The translations under genes were made by a program, and so were the position numbers. This document shows, piece by piece, positions 1 through 7,519 of a stretch of DNA of 8,948 bases (within the stretch, counting starts at the first letter, position 1; each line of letters begins with the position of its first letter). The stretch spans positions 1 through 8,948 of the forward strand of contig JAIRKP010000076.1 in NCBI GenBank assembly GCA_031260085.1. Direction: 5' to 3'. This DNA comes from Holosporales bacterium (GTDB taxonomy: Bacteria; Pseudomonadota; Alphaproteobacteria; RUG11792). A model generated the notes under the pieces. The model worked only from the letters and a program-made list of their open reading frames with translations, was not told where the DNA came from and searched no databases.

Positions 1-1412
1 GTGAGGGTTAAGTTTACGTACTTTGGGAAGAATATATTTGGGATCCGAAACAAATCTCGGGTATGCGCCAAGATGATCGCATTGCCGGTAAACCGCTGTC
101 GTGCGTTCGCCTCTTTGAGTCGTCTGTAATGCTGTTCTGGGACTGCCCCTAGTGAGCTGCTGCAATGCAACTCGACCGGATACGCCGTGAGGCAGTGATC
201 CAGCATACAGTCATCTCGCTTTGATAGAAATGCGGAGGATACTATGCATGCTATTTGCATATTGAATCTGGATGCCAGTTGCGGTAAGATCGTCTGAATG
301 AATTTCTCTTGAGCTGTTGAGTCCGTCAGGATTGCTGTGTTAAATGCCTCGCCTATTGGGTGTGCTATTAGTTCTATATCCCGTCCGTCTATCCAATCCA
401 TGGAGAAGTCCATTCCCATGTCCGCTGATATTTTTCTTCCGAAGTGTCTTGCGAGGGCTGTTGCAAAGTGCCGCGCAGAGCCGCCGCCTCTGGTTATTCT
501 GTCTGCACTTCCGATGCCTGCTGCCTGAAAGTCGTTCATAGCTTGCGTAATTACCCCGTTCCTTGCTGTCTGTGAGTATGTCAGGGCCAAGAGGTTTTTT
601 ACTGCTGATTTGAAGTATGCTTGATAGCCGGTGATACTTCTGTACGTTGATGTAAGCCTTTCTAAGCCAGGAGTATTGGTGTTTACTAGGCCACCTTCGT
701 TTTGATAGGCTCTAAATGAGCTAACTGTTTCACATCTGCCGTGGGCGTATTCTTGTCTTGATGGGAATAGGGGGACCAGGTGCTGTGCCTTAGCTGTATC
801 TATATAATCTTGGTATACTGTCAGTCCTGCTGCTAAAGCTACTGTATTGCCGGTGAGCATCTCGCCGTGAAAGTGTTCGTCGATCCACCCTCGTAGGTTT
901 GTCTGGTAGAGAGCCTGATATAATCCGAGAGCTTTAATCCATCTACAGGAATCTTCAAATGCTATATTGAATCTTCGAGAATCACTTGGAGTTCCATATA
1001 GCAGGTTAAATGTTTCCGTCACAATTGTTTTTAGGTGTGGTTCTCGGGCTTGAAATTGATCTAAGGTCATTGCCCGTACAGCTTCTATCTCATTTTGGTC
1101 TAGTACCGCTGTTAATAAGACCAATTGGATTAGGCGCAGATTCCACATTTCGGGGGCCCACAGAGCAAAGCTATATGAGGTGGTGTTAAATATATCGCCT
1201 AACAATGCCTCTATAACATTGATTGTGTCCTGGATCACTGGTGAGGTGAGTTGGCCTCCTGGTCTAAACAACCTTGGACCAAGCGCTCTCGCATGTCTAA
1301 GGAATGGCTCAGCAGCGACGGATAATGCAGCTGAAGGGGATGCTGATTTTACTGTTATATTAAAAAACAATGTACAACAAACTACAGCTTTTATTTTATT
1401 GAATTTTTCCAT
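1..1412 (-). CDS. Putative exported protein of unknown family (3' end beyond the window)
   Basis: On the minus strand an open frame begins with ATG at 1412-1410 and continues for 470 codons to the left edge without a stop, so the C-terminus is missing. An in-frame TAA at 1424-1422 makes this ATG the first possible start; no strong Shine-Dalgarno sequence is visible, only AAGGGA about 21 nt upstream. The N-terminus is signal-peptide-like: basic residues (MEKFNKIK), a hydrophobic stretch at about 9-21, then small residues at about 23-34 where cleavage could occur. The rest looks soluble and largely helical, with an APEMW motif at 86-90 and a glycine-rich turn (RGGGSARH, 308-315). Six cysteines remain after the signal (156, 227, 389, 402, 407, 417), which would allow disulfides in an oxidising compartment. 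I recognise no enzymatic motif. A decayed paralogue lies just upstream. GC is clearly higher than in the lon operon, which fits acquisition or different selection. Export is inferred; the function is unknown. Confidence 0.8.
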   Translation of the reverse strand, partial: MEKFNKIKAVVCCTLFFNITVKSASPSAALSVAAEPFLRHARALGPRLFRPGGQLTSPVIQDTINVIEALLGDIFNTTSYSFALWAPEMWNLRLIQLVLLTAVLDQNEIEAVRAMTLDQFQAREPHLKTIVTETFNLLYGTPSDSRRFNIAFEDSCRWIKALGLYQALYQTNLRGWIDEHFHGEMLTGNTVALAAGLTVYQDYIDTAKAQHLVPLFPSRQEYAHGRCETVSSFRAYQNEGGLVNTNTPGLERLTSTYRSITGYQAYFKSAVKNLLALTYSQTARNGVITQAMNDFQAAGIGSADRITRGGGSARHFATALARHFGRKISADMGMDFSMDWIDGRDIELIAHPIGEAFNTAILTDSTAQEKFIQTILPQLASRFNMQIACIVSSAFLSKRDDCMLDHCLTAYPVELHCSSSLGAVPEQHYRRLKEANARQRFTGNAIILAHTRDLFRIPNIFFPKYVNLTL

Positions 1413-1445
1413 ATTTATGTGTTAAAATTTGTTTCCCTTGTGTTT

Positions 1446-1474
1446 ATTCTATCAAAATTACTTGCGGGTGGGAA
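1446..1474 (-). promoter_or_regulatory. Possible sigma-70 promoter for the exported-protein gene
   Basis: Read on the minus strand, TTCCCA (1474-1469) and TAGAAT (1451-1446) are separated by 17 nt. The -10 box matches consensus at 5 of 6 positions and the -35 box at 4 of 6. Transcription would start near 1439 and leave a leader of roughly 27 nt before the ATG at 1412. AT-rich sequence yields such matches by chance, so this is a candidate only. Confidence 0.25.
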
Positions 1475-1616
1475 GAGGGAATCTTAACTAAATTTGATAA
1501 ACACTAGTACTTGTTGTAGTAGATTGTTTATTAGATATGGATACTTTGTCTTGTTTTAATGAGTACCTTTGAGAATTACAAGCGGGGCTGGAGGTTTGGC
1601 CAGATGGGTGTGTAGG

Positions 1617-1634
1617 CCCCCACAGCGATGGGGG
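1617..1634. repeat. GC-rich inverted repeat in the spacer between the two related copies
   Basis: CCCCCA (1617-1622) and TGGGGG (1629-1634) are perfect reverse complements around a 6-nt loop. No T-run follows on either strand, so this is not a standard intrinsic terminator. It lies just beyond the last recognisable part of the pseudogene, in a locally GC-rich patch (about 1580-1660) that I could not align to the intact gene. It could be part of an old deletion junction. Confidence 0.4.
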
Positions 1635-1677
1635 AGCGGCTCGGGGACTGACCACTCTTAATTGACTGTGCTGTTTT

Positions 1678-2302
1678 TCACGTTGTTATCACATCCAGAC
1701 CTTTAGTCGCACCGTGTATGCTGGTCCGGCGGCTTAACTTGTTGCCGATTAGTGCTTCAGTCCGCTCGGATTCATCCTCGAGCTCTCGAGAGTTTTTGAG
1801 TGCCGGGAGGATCGCTAGCCTCCCACTTTTAAGCACATGCCGAATGTTTAGCTGCAGTGAGCTTTATGCAGCAGTTGGAAGTGTTTCCGTATACGATGTT
1901 GAACATATCGTGGAGCACGGCAGTGTCGATGTTTAGCCGGTGCGTAAGATATCTCCGGTCAGGCTGTCCAGGAACTCTTGGTCCGCGTGCATTAAGGTCA
2001 TAATTATCAATTGTATTGGCATCAACTCCCACATTTCGGGAGCCTACAGAGCGGGTGAAACCGTCGTGAGATGAAAGGGATTTTCCAAAATAGCTTGGAT
2101 TGAGGAGAGAGAATCCTCGATCAACAGATCTTCTGTTTGTGATCCTGGGCTAAGTCAGGGAACTGTTGCTACTACGTGAGAAATTGATTGCTGAGCCGCC
2201 CTAGCCAATGGGCCGGGCGCGTGCGGCGTTGCAGAGTGTATTGTTTGACTAACGAATATAGCTCAATAAATTTAGTGCTTTGATTGTGATTAATTTTTTC
2301 AT
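1678..2302 (-). pseudogene. Decayed, truncated paralogue of the adjacent exported-protein gene
   Basis: This is a remnant on the minus strand. It opens with ATG at 2302 and a signal-like start (MKKLITIKALNLL, against MEKFNKIKAVVC in the intact copy), then hits TAG at 2251-2249. From about 2199 a second frame reads AAQQSISHVVATVP, then LSPGSQTEDLL, then APEMWELMPIQLIIMT. This aligns with residues 33-101 of the intact protein with a single gap up to the APEMW motif. That frame is broken by TGA (2157-2155) and by TAG (2046-2044), the latter exactly where the intact gene has the tryptophan codon TGG of ALWAPEMW. Near 1940 the match moves to another frame (LNIDTAVLHDMFNIVYG, against HLKTIVTETFNLLYG). 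Near 1860 it returns to the earlier frame (LNIRHVLKSGRLAI) and fades by the TGA at 1680-1678, around intact residue 200. The remaining C-terminal part is absent. Multiple stops and frame changes rule out expression of a full product. It probably arose by tandem duplication. Confidence 0.8.
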
Positions 2303-2515
2303 AACTTTGTTGTTTCTTTCTACTCCACTTATTTGCTTCACTTCTGTTTGAACCTAGACATATGTGGCGCCTGAAAAAGAGTTATATTTTGCAGGCACTC
2401 TGGTTGGGAAATTAATATTTGGTAAAAAGAGAGACATATGATGTCTATCTGGATACAAACATAACATATACACATATTTGAGAAAGACTGGCAAATATAC
2501 AAGAACGCAGTCAAG

Positions 2516-2532
2516 AATTAGAATTTCTAATT
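2516..2532. repeat. Perfect 17-bp palindrome (possible operator or relic)
   Basis: AATTAGAA (2516-2523) and TTCTAATT (2525-2532) are exact reverse complements around one central T. Perfect dyads of this geometry are typical binding sites for dimeric repressors. It lies about 150 bp upstream of the first candidate lon promoter and about 215 bp upstream of the pseudogene start. AT-rich DNA raises the chance of coincidence, and no regulator gene lies in the window. Confidence 0.35.
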
Positions 2533-2659
2533 ATCTAATGAATGAGACTAGCACAAAGATACATTACAAGGATTTTCAAGATGAAAAGACTATTTGATCA
2601 AATAATGCTTGTGCGCGATATATAATGTATTCTTCCAAATTTACCTAATACACCCTCCT

Positions 2660-2688
2660 TGGACATAATATACAGAGCTACTTAAAAT
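2660..2688 (+). promoter_or_regulatory. Candidate distal promoter for the lon operon
   Basis: TGGACA (2660-2665) and TAAAAT (2683-2688) lie 17 nt apart, and each matches the sigma-70 consensus at 5 of 6 positions. Transcription would begin near 2695 and give lon a leader of roughly 290 nt. It would also start downstream of the ATG at 2689, so it would not express the open frame that begins there. Confidence 0.3.
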
Positions 2689-2912
2689 ATGAAATACAAC
2701 AAAGAACTCCCTGATTTACGACAACAAGTAAATGCATTTTCAGAACAAGCACAATTAATGAACTTACATCGAACGTCTTCCCAATATACACTTCGCCCAC
2801 GCTCCGCTAGCTGCTCGAATTTGGCACATATTGTTAGTGTTTGCTTAGCCAATTATGCCTATGCTTTTCGCGCCACGGGGGCTTATAACAAAGACCAATA
2901 TTTTCCATTTTC

Positions 2913-2939
2913 TGGACAAATTATAAGGTGTGTTATAAA
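2913..2939 (+). promoter_or_regulatory. Candidate proximal promoter for the lon operon (extended -10)
   Basis: A -35 box TGGACA (2913-2918) is followed by TATAAA (2934-2939), which is preceded by TGT and so forms an extended -10. The spacer is short at 15 nt, which an extended -10 can partly offset. Initiation near 2946 would give a 37-nt leader before the lon ATG. No clear heat-shock promoter and no CIRCE element is visible, although lon is a heat-shock gene in many bacteria. Confidence 0.35.
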
Positions 2940-2982
2940 CTAACTTCGATCTAATTGTATAACTATTCGGACTTGAGATATA

Positions 2983-5313
2983 ATGAAACAACACCCTCAG
3001 TCTTTTTCTAATTACGAAAACGAACCACTACCGATAATAGCGCTACGGGATACTGTTGTATTTCCCGAATTTGTGATTCCTTTATTTATAGGTCGGAAAA
3101 AATCGATACAAGCTATTGATTCTGCCCATAAAAAGAATCAGCAGATTTTTTTAGTAACTCAAAAAGATCCAACTATCGATGTTGTCGGGATTAAGGATTT
3201 ATACGATGTTGGAACTGTTTGTCATATTGATCAAATGATAAAGCTGACCGACGGGACTGTAAAAATTTTGGTTGACGGGTTGTATAGAGCTCATTTGCTC
3301 AATATAGAAGATACAGAATCCATTATGCTAGGCATTCCAGAACCCCTGAAAATTATAGATGAAAACGAAAGAATTCTTGATGGATTGAGGTTAGCTATAT
3401 TGTCAAATTTTGAGAATTTTTTCAAACAAAATAAAAAATTACCAACGGATATATTTTCATCTATATCGTCTATCGAAGATAATTCTAAATTATGCGATAC
3501 AATAGCATTTTATCTGCCTTTAAAAGTTAGTGAAAAGCAAAGTATTCTAGAAACAATTTCAGTTAAAGACAGGCTTGAAAAGCTGGTTATAATGATGGAA
3601 GAAAAATCAGAGCTTGTTCAGGTTGAAAAAAAAATAAAAAACAGAGTAAAAAAGCAGGTCGAAAAAAATCAAAAAGAATATTATCTAAATGAGCAACTAA
3701 AAGCAATATATAAAGAACTTGGCGATGCTGAAGATATTAACCAAGAGATTAAAACTTTAGAAAACAAAGTAAAAAATTCAGACATGTCGAAGGAAGCAAA
3801 AGAGAAAGCTAAGTATGAAATAAAGAAATTACGCTTTATGCCGGCTGTATCTCAGGAAAGTGGAATTATAAAAAATTATGTAGATTGGCTTTTAAATTTG
3901 CCTTGGAAAGCTTCTTGCGAAGATTCGTCTATGGAATATGCTGAGGAGTCATTGAATAACTCTCACTATGGCTTAGAAAAGGTTAAAGAACGGATTATGG
4001 AATATCTAGCTGTTCAAAAAAGAGTGAAGAAGATGAAAGCTCAGATTATGTGTTTTGTTGGCCCACCTGGGGTTGGGAAAACTTCTCTTGGGAAAGCGAT
4101 TGCTAATGCGACTAAAAAATCTTTCATGAGAGTTGCGCTTGGAGGAGTTAATGATGAAGCCGAAATTAGAGGGCATAGGAGGACGTATATTGGATCTATG
4201 CCTGGGAAAATTATTCAAGCTATGAAAAAAGCAAAAACAACTAATCCGATTATCATGCTTGATGAAATAGATAAATTAGGAGCTGATTGGAGAGGAGATC
4301 CAGCCTCAGCTTTGTTAGAAGTTTTGGATCCAGAGCAAAACAATGCATTCGTTGATCATTATATTGAAGTTTCATACGATCTCTCAGAAGCGGTTTTTAT
4401 AACAACAGCTAATAGCCTTGATATTCCGCCAGCTCTGCTTGATAGAATGGAAATCATTAATATAACAGGCTACACAGAGGAAGAAAAACTTAATATAGCG
4501 AAAATCCATATTATTCCTCGCCAAATAGAACAGAACGGATTAAAAGACAATGAGTTGACTATTACTGATGAAGCTATATTAAAAATTATAAGAAATTATA
4601 CAATGGAATCAGGCGTCAGAAATTTGGAAAGGGAAATTTCCAAAATAGCTCGCAAAACAGTACGCAAAATAGTTTCTGATGCAAATATAAAAAATATTAG
4701 TATTAATTGTGACAACCTTAAGGATTTTCTTGGGGTTGAAAAATATACAATGCTTATGACAGAAAAAGAAGCAAAAATAGGAGTTGTAACAGGACTTGCC
4801 TGGACTGATCTGGGGGGGGATGTTTTGTCAATAGAAGCATTGTTGATCCCTGGAACTGGGAATATAATCTCAACTGGGAAATTGGGAGAAGTGATGCAGG
4901 AATCGATAAAAGCGGCTTATAGCTATGTGAAATCTCAAGCTGATGTTTTTGAATTGACCGAGGAGGATTTTTCAAAAACTGATATTCATATTCACGTTCC
5001 AGAAGGCGCTGTTCCAAAAGACGGGCCTTCCGCAGGGATTACCATTTGCACGGCTATAGTTTCCGCTTTGACTAAAAAGCCAGTCAATCCTGATATTGCG
5101 ATGACTGGAGAAATAACTTTAATTGGAAAGGTTTTAGCCATAGGTGGGTTGAAAGAAAAGCTGCTTGCTGCTCGAAGAAGTGGCATTAAAAAAGTTTTTA
5201 TTCCTGTTGAAAATAAGAAAGATGTTCCTGAATTGCCTAAAGTTCTTATTAATGATCTTCAAATATCATATGTGAAGCATATAGGCGAAATACTTTCGGA
5301 GGTTTTTGTATGA
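2983..5313 (+). CDS. lon: ATP-dependent protease Lon (endopeptidase La)
   Basis: Lon is a cytoplasmic homo-oligomeric AAA+ serine protease that degrades misfolded proteins and selected regulators. The 776 residues compare with 784 in E. coli. The order is: N-terminal substrate-binding domain (about 16-205, beginning PLPIIALRDTVVFP), a lysine-rich coiled-coil region (about 205-300), the AAA+ module with Walker A GPPGVGKT (360-367, K366) and Walker B ending in D427-E428, then the protease domain with catalytic S683 in DGPSAG and K726 in GGLKEK. The S-K spacing of 43 equals that of E. coli S679/K722. All key residues are present, so it should be active. An in-frame TGA at 2974-2976 makes the ATG at 2983 the first possible start. 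The Shine-Dalgarno signal is weak, unlike those of the three genes downstream. The stop overlaps the next start (ATGA), so lon leads the operon. Confidence 0.97.
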   Translation: MKQHPQSFSNYENEPLPIIALRDTVVFPEFVIPLFIGRKKSIQAIDSAHKKNQQIFLVTQKDPTIDVVGIKDLYDVGTVCHIDQMIKLTDGTVKILVDGLYRAHLLNIEDTESIMLGIPEPLKIIDENERILDGLRLAILSNFENFFKQNKKLPTDIFSSISSIEDNSKLCDTIAFYLPLKVSEKQSILETISVKDRLEKLVIMMEEKSELVQVEKKIKNRVKKQVEKNQKEYYLNEQLKAIYKELGDAEDINQEIKTLENKVKNSDMSKEAKEKAKYEIKKLRFMPAVSQESGIIKNYVDWLLNLPWKASCEDSSMEYAEESLNNSHYGLEKVKERIMEYLAVQKRVKKMKAQIMCFVGPPGVGKTSLGKAIANATKKSFMRVALGGVNDEAEIRGHRRTYIGSMPGKIIQAMKKAKTTNPIIMLDEIDKLGADWRGDPASALLEVLDPEQNNAFVDHYIEVSYDLSEAVFITTANSLDIPPALLDRMEIINITGYTEEEKLNIAKIHIIPRQIEQNGLKDNELTITDEAILKIIRNYTMESGVRNLEREISKIARKTVRKIVSDANIKNISINCDNLKDFLGVEKYTMLMTEKEAKIGVVTGLAWTDLGGDVLSIEALLIPGTGNIISTGKLGEVMQESIKAAYSYVKSQADVFELTEEDFSKTDIHIHVPEGAVPKDGPSAGITICTAIVSALTKKPVNPDIAMTGEITLIGKVLAIGGLKEKLLAARRSGIKKVFIPVENKKDVPELPKVLINDLQISYVKHIGEILSEVFV
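5298..5302 (+). promoter_or_regulatory. Ribosome binding site of the tatD-family gene
   Basis: GGAGG lies 7 nt before the ATG at 5310 and sits inside the last codons of lon. It fixes the start at 5310 and supports coupled translation from lon. Confidence 0.75.
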
Positions 5314-6095
5314 TTATCGTAGACTCTCACGCTCATTTGTTTTATGACGAAATATATAAAGATATTAAAAATAAACTACATACTGCAACTTTAAATGATG
5401 TGAAATACATTCTCACAGTTTCGACAAATGAAGCTAGCGTAAGAACCAATATTGAGATCTGTTATAACTTTAATAATATCTGTTGTTCAGTTGGAGTTCA
5501 TCCTCACGAGTTTCGCAACGGATATCATTTAGAGTTTTTCAAATCAGTTTTAAATAATAAATTTGTTGTTGCAATAGGAGAGGTGGGGCTAGATTATCAT
5601 TTTAAAGATTCAACGTCTTTGGAAGATCAGAAAAAGCTATTTTACGATATGCTAAGCCTCGGCAATCTTACTGATTTGCCATACATTATTCACGCCAGAG
5701 ATTGCTTTCCAGACATAATTGACATTATGAAGGATTATAATATTCCAAATGCCGTGTTTCATTGTTATACAGATAATTTAGAAAATGCAAAGCGAATTTT
5801 GGATCTTGGGTACTATATTTCATTTTCGGGAGTTATTACATTTAAAAAATCAGTTGACTTAAGAGAAATTTTGAAATATATTCCAAATGATAAAATTTTA
5901 ATAGAGACGGATTGTCCTTACTTAGCCCCGGTTCCATATAGAGGGAAATCTAATGAGCCGGTGTATATTCGCTTCATAGCCGAATGTGCTGCAGAAATTA
6001 AAAAGCAATCATTGGAGGAATTTGCAAAACAAACAACTGATAATTTTTTTAAATTATTTTCAAAAGCGGGGTTTTTGTTGGAGAAGAGTGAATGA
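5310..6095 (+). CDS. tatD: TatD-family metal-dependent hydrolase (putative DNase)
   Basis: This is a 261-residue TIM-barrel enzyme of the amidohydrolase superfamily. Characterised family members are Mg-dependent 3'-5' DNases, and E. coli TatD has been linked to DNA repair; the substrate here is unknown. The full metal-site series is visible: H7 and H9 in DSHAHL, E91 in GEVGLDYHF, H128 in IIHARD, H151 in VFHCYTDN and D201 in ETDCPYLAP. VHPHE at 63-67 and the C-terminal YRGKSNEP segment (210-217) are also typical. Length is normal for the family. No signal peptide is present, so it acts in the cytoplasm. It overlaps lon by 4 bp (ATGA) and the next gene by 4 bp (ATGA), so translation is probably coupled. 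Assignment to TatD itself rather than to the paralogues YcfH or YjjV is less sure than the family call. Confidence 0.93.
   Translation: MIIVDSHAHLFYDEIYKDIKNKLHTATLNDVKYILTVSTNEASVRTNIEICYNFNNICCSVGVHPHEFRNGYHLEFFKSVLNNKFVVAIGEVGLDYHFKDSTSLEDQKKLFYDMLSLGNLTDLPYIIHARDCFPDIIDIMKDYNIPNAVFHCYTDNLENAKRILDLGYYISFSGVITFKKSVDLREILKYIPNDKILIETDCPYLAPVPYRGKSNEPVYIRFIAECAAEIKKQSLEEFAKQTTDNFFKLFSKAGFLLEKSE
6080..6083 (+). promoter_or_regulatory. Ribosome binding site of the first M16 gene
   Basis: GGAG lies 8 nt before the ATG at 6092, inside the end of the tatD-family gene. It supports the start that makes the 4-bp overlap. Confidence 0.6.
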
Positions 6096-7519
6096 AAAGA
6101 AGATTGTGGTTAAAAATTTCAGGATTGCTTTTGTTTGTAGGAACAGCTGTCTATATTTATAAGAACTGGGAAGTATATCATAATAAATTTAAAGTTGAAT
6201 TAGATGATATCGATTATTCGCAAGTCAAACTATCTGTGGAATCTGTCAAAACGAATTTTAAAAATCCTATTTGGATCGTAAAGACTGAGAATCCTGTCAT
6301 AGCATTTAGAATGAAATTTAAAAATGAAGGCAACCGAGCTTTCTCGGATTCAAAAGGAATTTTATCAATCGTAACCGCTTGCTTAGATGAAGGAGCCGGA
6401 AACCGAGATAGTGCGGAATTTAAAAAGATAATACAAGATAACGCAATATCGCTAAATATATATAACAACGATGACGATATCATTGTCGATGTGACTTGCC
6501 TTAAAAAGTATTTCGAATTAGTTACTAATTTGATTTGCGATGTTTTTGTTAAAGCTCATATGAAGAAAGAAAAGATAGAGATTGCAAAACAAGGGTATGT
6601 TGCAGAATTAACTCAAATGAAGTTTACAACGCAGTATTTAGCTGATGAGAAATTAAGCAATATATTATATCCGGAAGGGCATCCATATTACTTTTCTACG
6701 GAAGAGAATTTAAAAGCAGTAAGCAACTATACAAAAGCAGATATAGATAAAGCATATTCTATTATCTTTAATCCAAATGATGCAGAAATAACAATTGCCG
6801 GAAGCATTGATGAGAAAACGTTGATCGATAATTTTAACAAAATACATAAATCAATATCTCAAAAGCAACATCAATTTGCTGATGGTTCTCAAAAAGCAGA
6901 CCTGAGCAAAAAAGGAGCGCATGAACATGTGGAATTGAATAATCCACAATCTACGGTCGTTTTCGCCTTGCCCGGAATATTGCGGACTGCTCCCGAGAAG
7001 TTTGCGCTCAGATTAGCGGTCACTGCATTTGGAGTTCCTGGATTTAACTCTAGGCTTCTGAAAAACGTTCGCGATAAACGAGGCCTCGTTTATAGAATAA
7101 ATGCAAGACCGAAGGATTTAGATCTTCAAAATTGTATACTTGGAACGGCAGACGCAAGACCTCAAAATATTAAAAAAGTTATTAAAGCAATAAAAGAAGA
7201 ATGCAAGGAATTTTTTGAAAAGGGAATTACAAAAGAAGAATTGGATCTATTTAAATTACACACATTTGCAAATAACGTTTTAGATACTACTGAAGCAATT
7301 TTGCATTTTGTTTGTATGTGTCGATTTGACGGAATGAAAGTAGAAAATATTAATAAATATTTAAATAATTTCTATAAGCTCGATGTTGAAGAAATTAATG
7401 CGGCAATAAAAAAAGTTTTTAATCCGGATAACTTAGTAATAGTTGACTGTGGAAAATCCGTTGACGATACAAATGACGCTGATATTGAAAAGGAGACAGA
7501 CAATGAAAAATCTAATTAA
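6092..7519 (+). CDS. Peptidase M16 family protein, non-catalytic (Arg/Tyr) subunit, membrane-anchored
   Basis: The 475 residues have the two-domain fold expected of M16B peptidases. Residues 5-24 (after MKRR) are hydrophobic and end in a lysine, so they probably form a signal anchor with the body outside the cytoplasm. The N-terminal half (about 45-245) is an M16 domain, but where the zinc motif HxxEH should be it reads ILSIVTACLDEGAG (90-103), so it cannot bind the catalytic zinc. The C-terminal half (about 280-455) keeps the conserved segment SRLLKNVRDKRGLVY (320-334), with R327 and Y334 seven residues apart like the substrate-binding Arg/Tyr pair of insulysin. In the described bacterial heteromeric M16B enzyme from Sphingomonas A1, one subunit carries zinc and the other this pair. 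The following gene supplies the zinc site, so this is most likely its partner. The two genes overlap by 17 bp. The tail after 456 is acidic and probably disordered. Confidence 0.88.
   Translation: MKRRLWLKISGLLLFVGTAVYIYKNWEVYHNKFKVELDDIDYSQVKLSVESVKTNFKNPIWIVKTENPVIAFRMKFKNEGNRAFSDSKGILSIVTACLDEGAGNRDSAEFKKIIQDNAISLNIYNNDDDIIVDVTCLKKYFELVTNLICDVFVKAHMKKEKIEIAKQGYVAELTQMKFTTQYLADEKLSNILYPEGHPYYFSTEENLKAVSNYTKADIDKAYSIIFNPNDAEITIAGSIDEKTLIDNFNKIHKSISQKQHQFADGSQKADLSKKGAHEHVELNNPQSTVVFALPGILRTAPEKFALRLAVTAFGVPGFNSRLLKNVRDKRGLVYRINARPKDLDLQNCILGTADARPQNIKKVIKAIKEECKEFFEKGITKEELDLFKLHTFANNVLDTTEAILHFVCMCRFDGMKVENINKYLNNFYKLDVEEINAAIKKVFNPDNLVIVDCGKSVDDTNDADIEKETDNEKSN
7491..7495 (+). promoter_or_regulatory. 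Ribosome binding site that fixes the second M16 start
   Basis: AGGAG lies 7 nt before ATG at 7503. The same frame is open from an earlier ATG at 7443, but that start has no such signal and would put 20 polar residues ahead of the signal peptide. Confidence 0.8.

Larger units (their letters stand above)
2303..2982. other. Intergenic spacer between the pseudogene and lon; no convincing gene
   Basis: These 680 bp separate a leftward pseudogene from the rightward lon operon. I see no tRNA cloverleaf, no rRNA and no recognisable protein fragment. Short dyads are present: AGACAT-ATG-ATGTCT (2432-2446), ATATTTG and CAAATAT around an 11-nt loop (2474-2498), and a perfect palindrome listed separately. 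An 84-codon frame at 2689-2943 is open but has no good ribosome binding site and no recognised similarity, and I do not call it. The part from about 2780 to 2885 is richer in GC than its surroundings and may be remnant sequence. Confidence 0.5.

Noticed and set aside
337..541. Two short plus-strand frames, and another at 1180-1425
   Set aside because: They lie antisense to the long minus-strand frame, have no start signals and look like shadows.
1617..1634. Hairpin as an intrinsic terminator of the decayed gene
   Set aside because: No run of Ts follows the stem on the minus strand.
1829..2032. 67-codon minus-strand open frame
   Set aside because: It is one frame-shifted piece of the decayed paralogue; only its middle (LNIDTAVLHDMFNIVYG) matches the intact protein, and its first residues are out of frame.
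2654..2660. AAGGAGG on the minus strand, a perfect Shine-Dalgarno match
   Set aside because: No start codon at a workable distance leads into an open frame of any length; it is probably chance or a relic of a lost gene.
2689..2943. 84-codon plus-strand open frame upstream of lon
   Set aside because: It has no good ribosome binding site and no recognisable domain, its codon choice is unlike lon, and one candidate promoter would start transcription after its ATG. It could still be a remnant.
2955..2984. TTGTAT and a perfect TATAAT 18 nt apart just before lon
   Set aside because: The -10 overlaps the lon start codon, so transcripts would begin inside the gene, and no alternative start codon lies nearby downstream.
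7443..7502. Upstream ATG that would lengthen the second M16 protein by 20 residues
   Set aside because: It has no Shine-Dalgarno sequence, lies deep inside the previous gene and would bury the signal peptide; ATG at 7503 has AGGAG at the right distance.
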